DNA from: Fistularia commersonii
Lineage: Eukaryota; Chordata; Actinopteri; Syngnathiformes; Fistulariidae
NCBI GenBank assembly: GCA_037954325.1
Contig: JBBMNZ010000028.1
Location: 9,717,501-9,781,500, forward strand
Direction of reading: 5' to 3'
DNA: 64,000 nt
Shown: positions 63,495 through 64,000 of the stretch, in pieces
Numbering within the stretch: position 1 is the stretch's first letter
How the letters are laid out: each line of letters opens with the position of its first letter
Position numbers and translations under genes: made by a program
The notes under the pieces: generated by a model
Database searches by the model: none
The model's input: only the letters and a program-made list of their open reading frames with translations
Told to the model about the DNA's origin: nothing

Positions 63495-64000
63495 AGTATA
63501 TATCTTAGTTATGCCTCGGAGAGTTCTTGGGTTATCCTCACATTTGGCCCAGAAATGCCTTTAAACACGGCTGTCAGTCAGTCCTCCCTGGTTTGGGGAA
63601 TTAAGCTGCTGATTAGTGGAAATGATAATCGTGCGAGGGTGTTGGGGGGGGGGGGTCAAAGGTCACCGCGCTGTGACCCCCGTGGTCCCAAATCAACAAG
63701 CAGGTATTTTTGTTAACCCCTTCGAAAATTCAACAAACTGCTGCTACCCAGATGATACTGTCATCTGGACGCCAAGTGTCATGGGTTGAAATCTCACCCA
63801 AAAACTAGGAGAAAGTAATGCGTGGATAAAATGCCCATCTGGGTTTTGTTAATATTTCCGTCTTAATTTACACTGGAGCAGGATTTAAATCCTGTCATCC
63901 CTGAATTGATTTCAACACGTGTTAGTACGACGAATTACACTTTTGCTTCGGTGAGTAAATACTGATGCAACCTGCTGCCTTTGCTCACCAGTTACTCGCC

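Larger units (their letters stand above)
61717..64000 (+). other. med25 intron after exon 14, to window end
   Basis: Holds repeat copy I, the 570-bp transposon and a G run at 63645-63655. No further exon seen. Confidence 0.75.

Overview
The window looks like teleost fish nuclear DNA, most likely from a spiny-rayed (percomorph) fish. It carries two intron-containing vertebrate genes, very many (CA/TG)n microsatellites and long homopolymers, degenerate fish SINE and LINE remnants, small terminal-inverted-repeat transposons, and a decayed endogenous retrovirus. No operons, prokaryotic signals or CRISPR arrays were seen.

Layout. Positions 1-12.6 kb are upstream sequence with repeats and no gene I can support. 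A GC-rich exon with a clean donor at 12989/12990 is the best candidate for the 5' noncoding exon of syt3. The syt3 coding region runs on the + strand from 23288 to 39655 in ten exons whose phases all join, giving about 572 residues: N-terminal disulfide cysteines, one membrane segment, C2A, C2B and a short tail. A 3' UTR of roughly 2.9 kb probably ends near the AATAAA at 42575. Positions 42.6-46.4 kb are intergenic. From 46.4 kb an ETS-site promoter and then fourteen coding exons encode the first 556 residues of Mediator subunit MED25 (VWA domain, Pro/Gln linker, ACID domain). The gene continues past 64000.

The two genes are unrelated in function: syt3 is a Ca2+ sensor of membrane fusion in neurons and secretory cells, and med25 is a coactivator-docking subunit of Mediator. 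Both have homologues in the same part of human 19q13.33, so the pairing is probably conserved synteny (recalled, not searched).

Most unusual region: intron 10 of med25, about 8.5 kb and lying between the linker and the ACID exons. It holds an antisense retroviral remnant in the order gag-like, host myosin heavy-chain rod, integrase C-terminus, env. The myosin fragment sits where protease, reverse transcriptase and most of integrase should be, and its frame is continuous with the gag nucleocapsid remnant. This resembles a transduced host cDNA, as in acutely transforming retroviruses, but with a sarcomeric myosin rod. Other points of interest: an exact PBX-MEIS/PREP decamer spread at least ten times, mostly inside a dispersed repeat family; a 98-bp near-perfect hairpin; competing in-frame splice acceptors in syt3; and a possible 21-nt microexon in med25.
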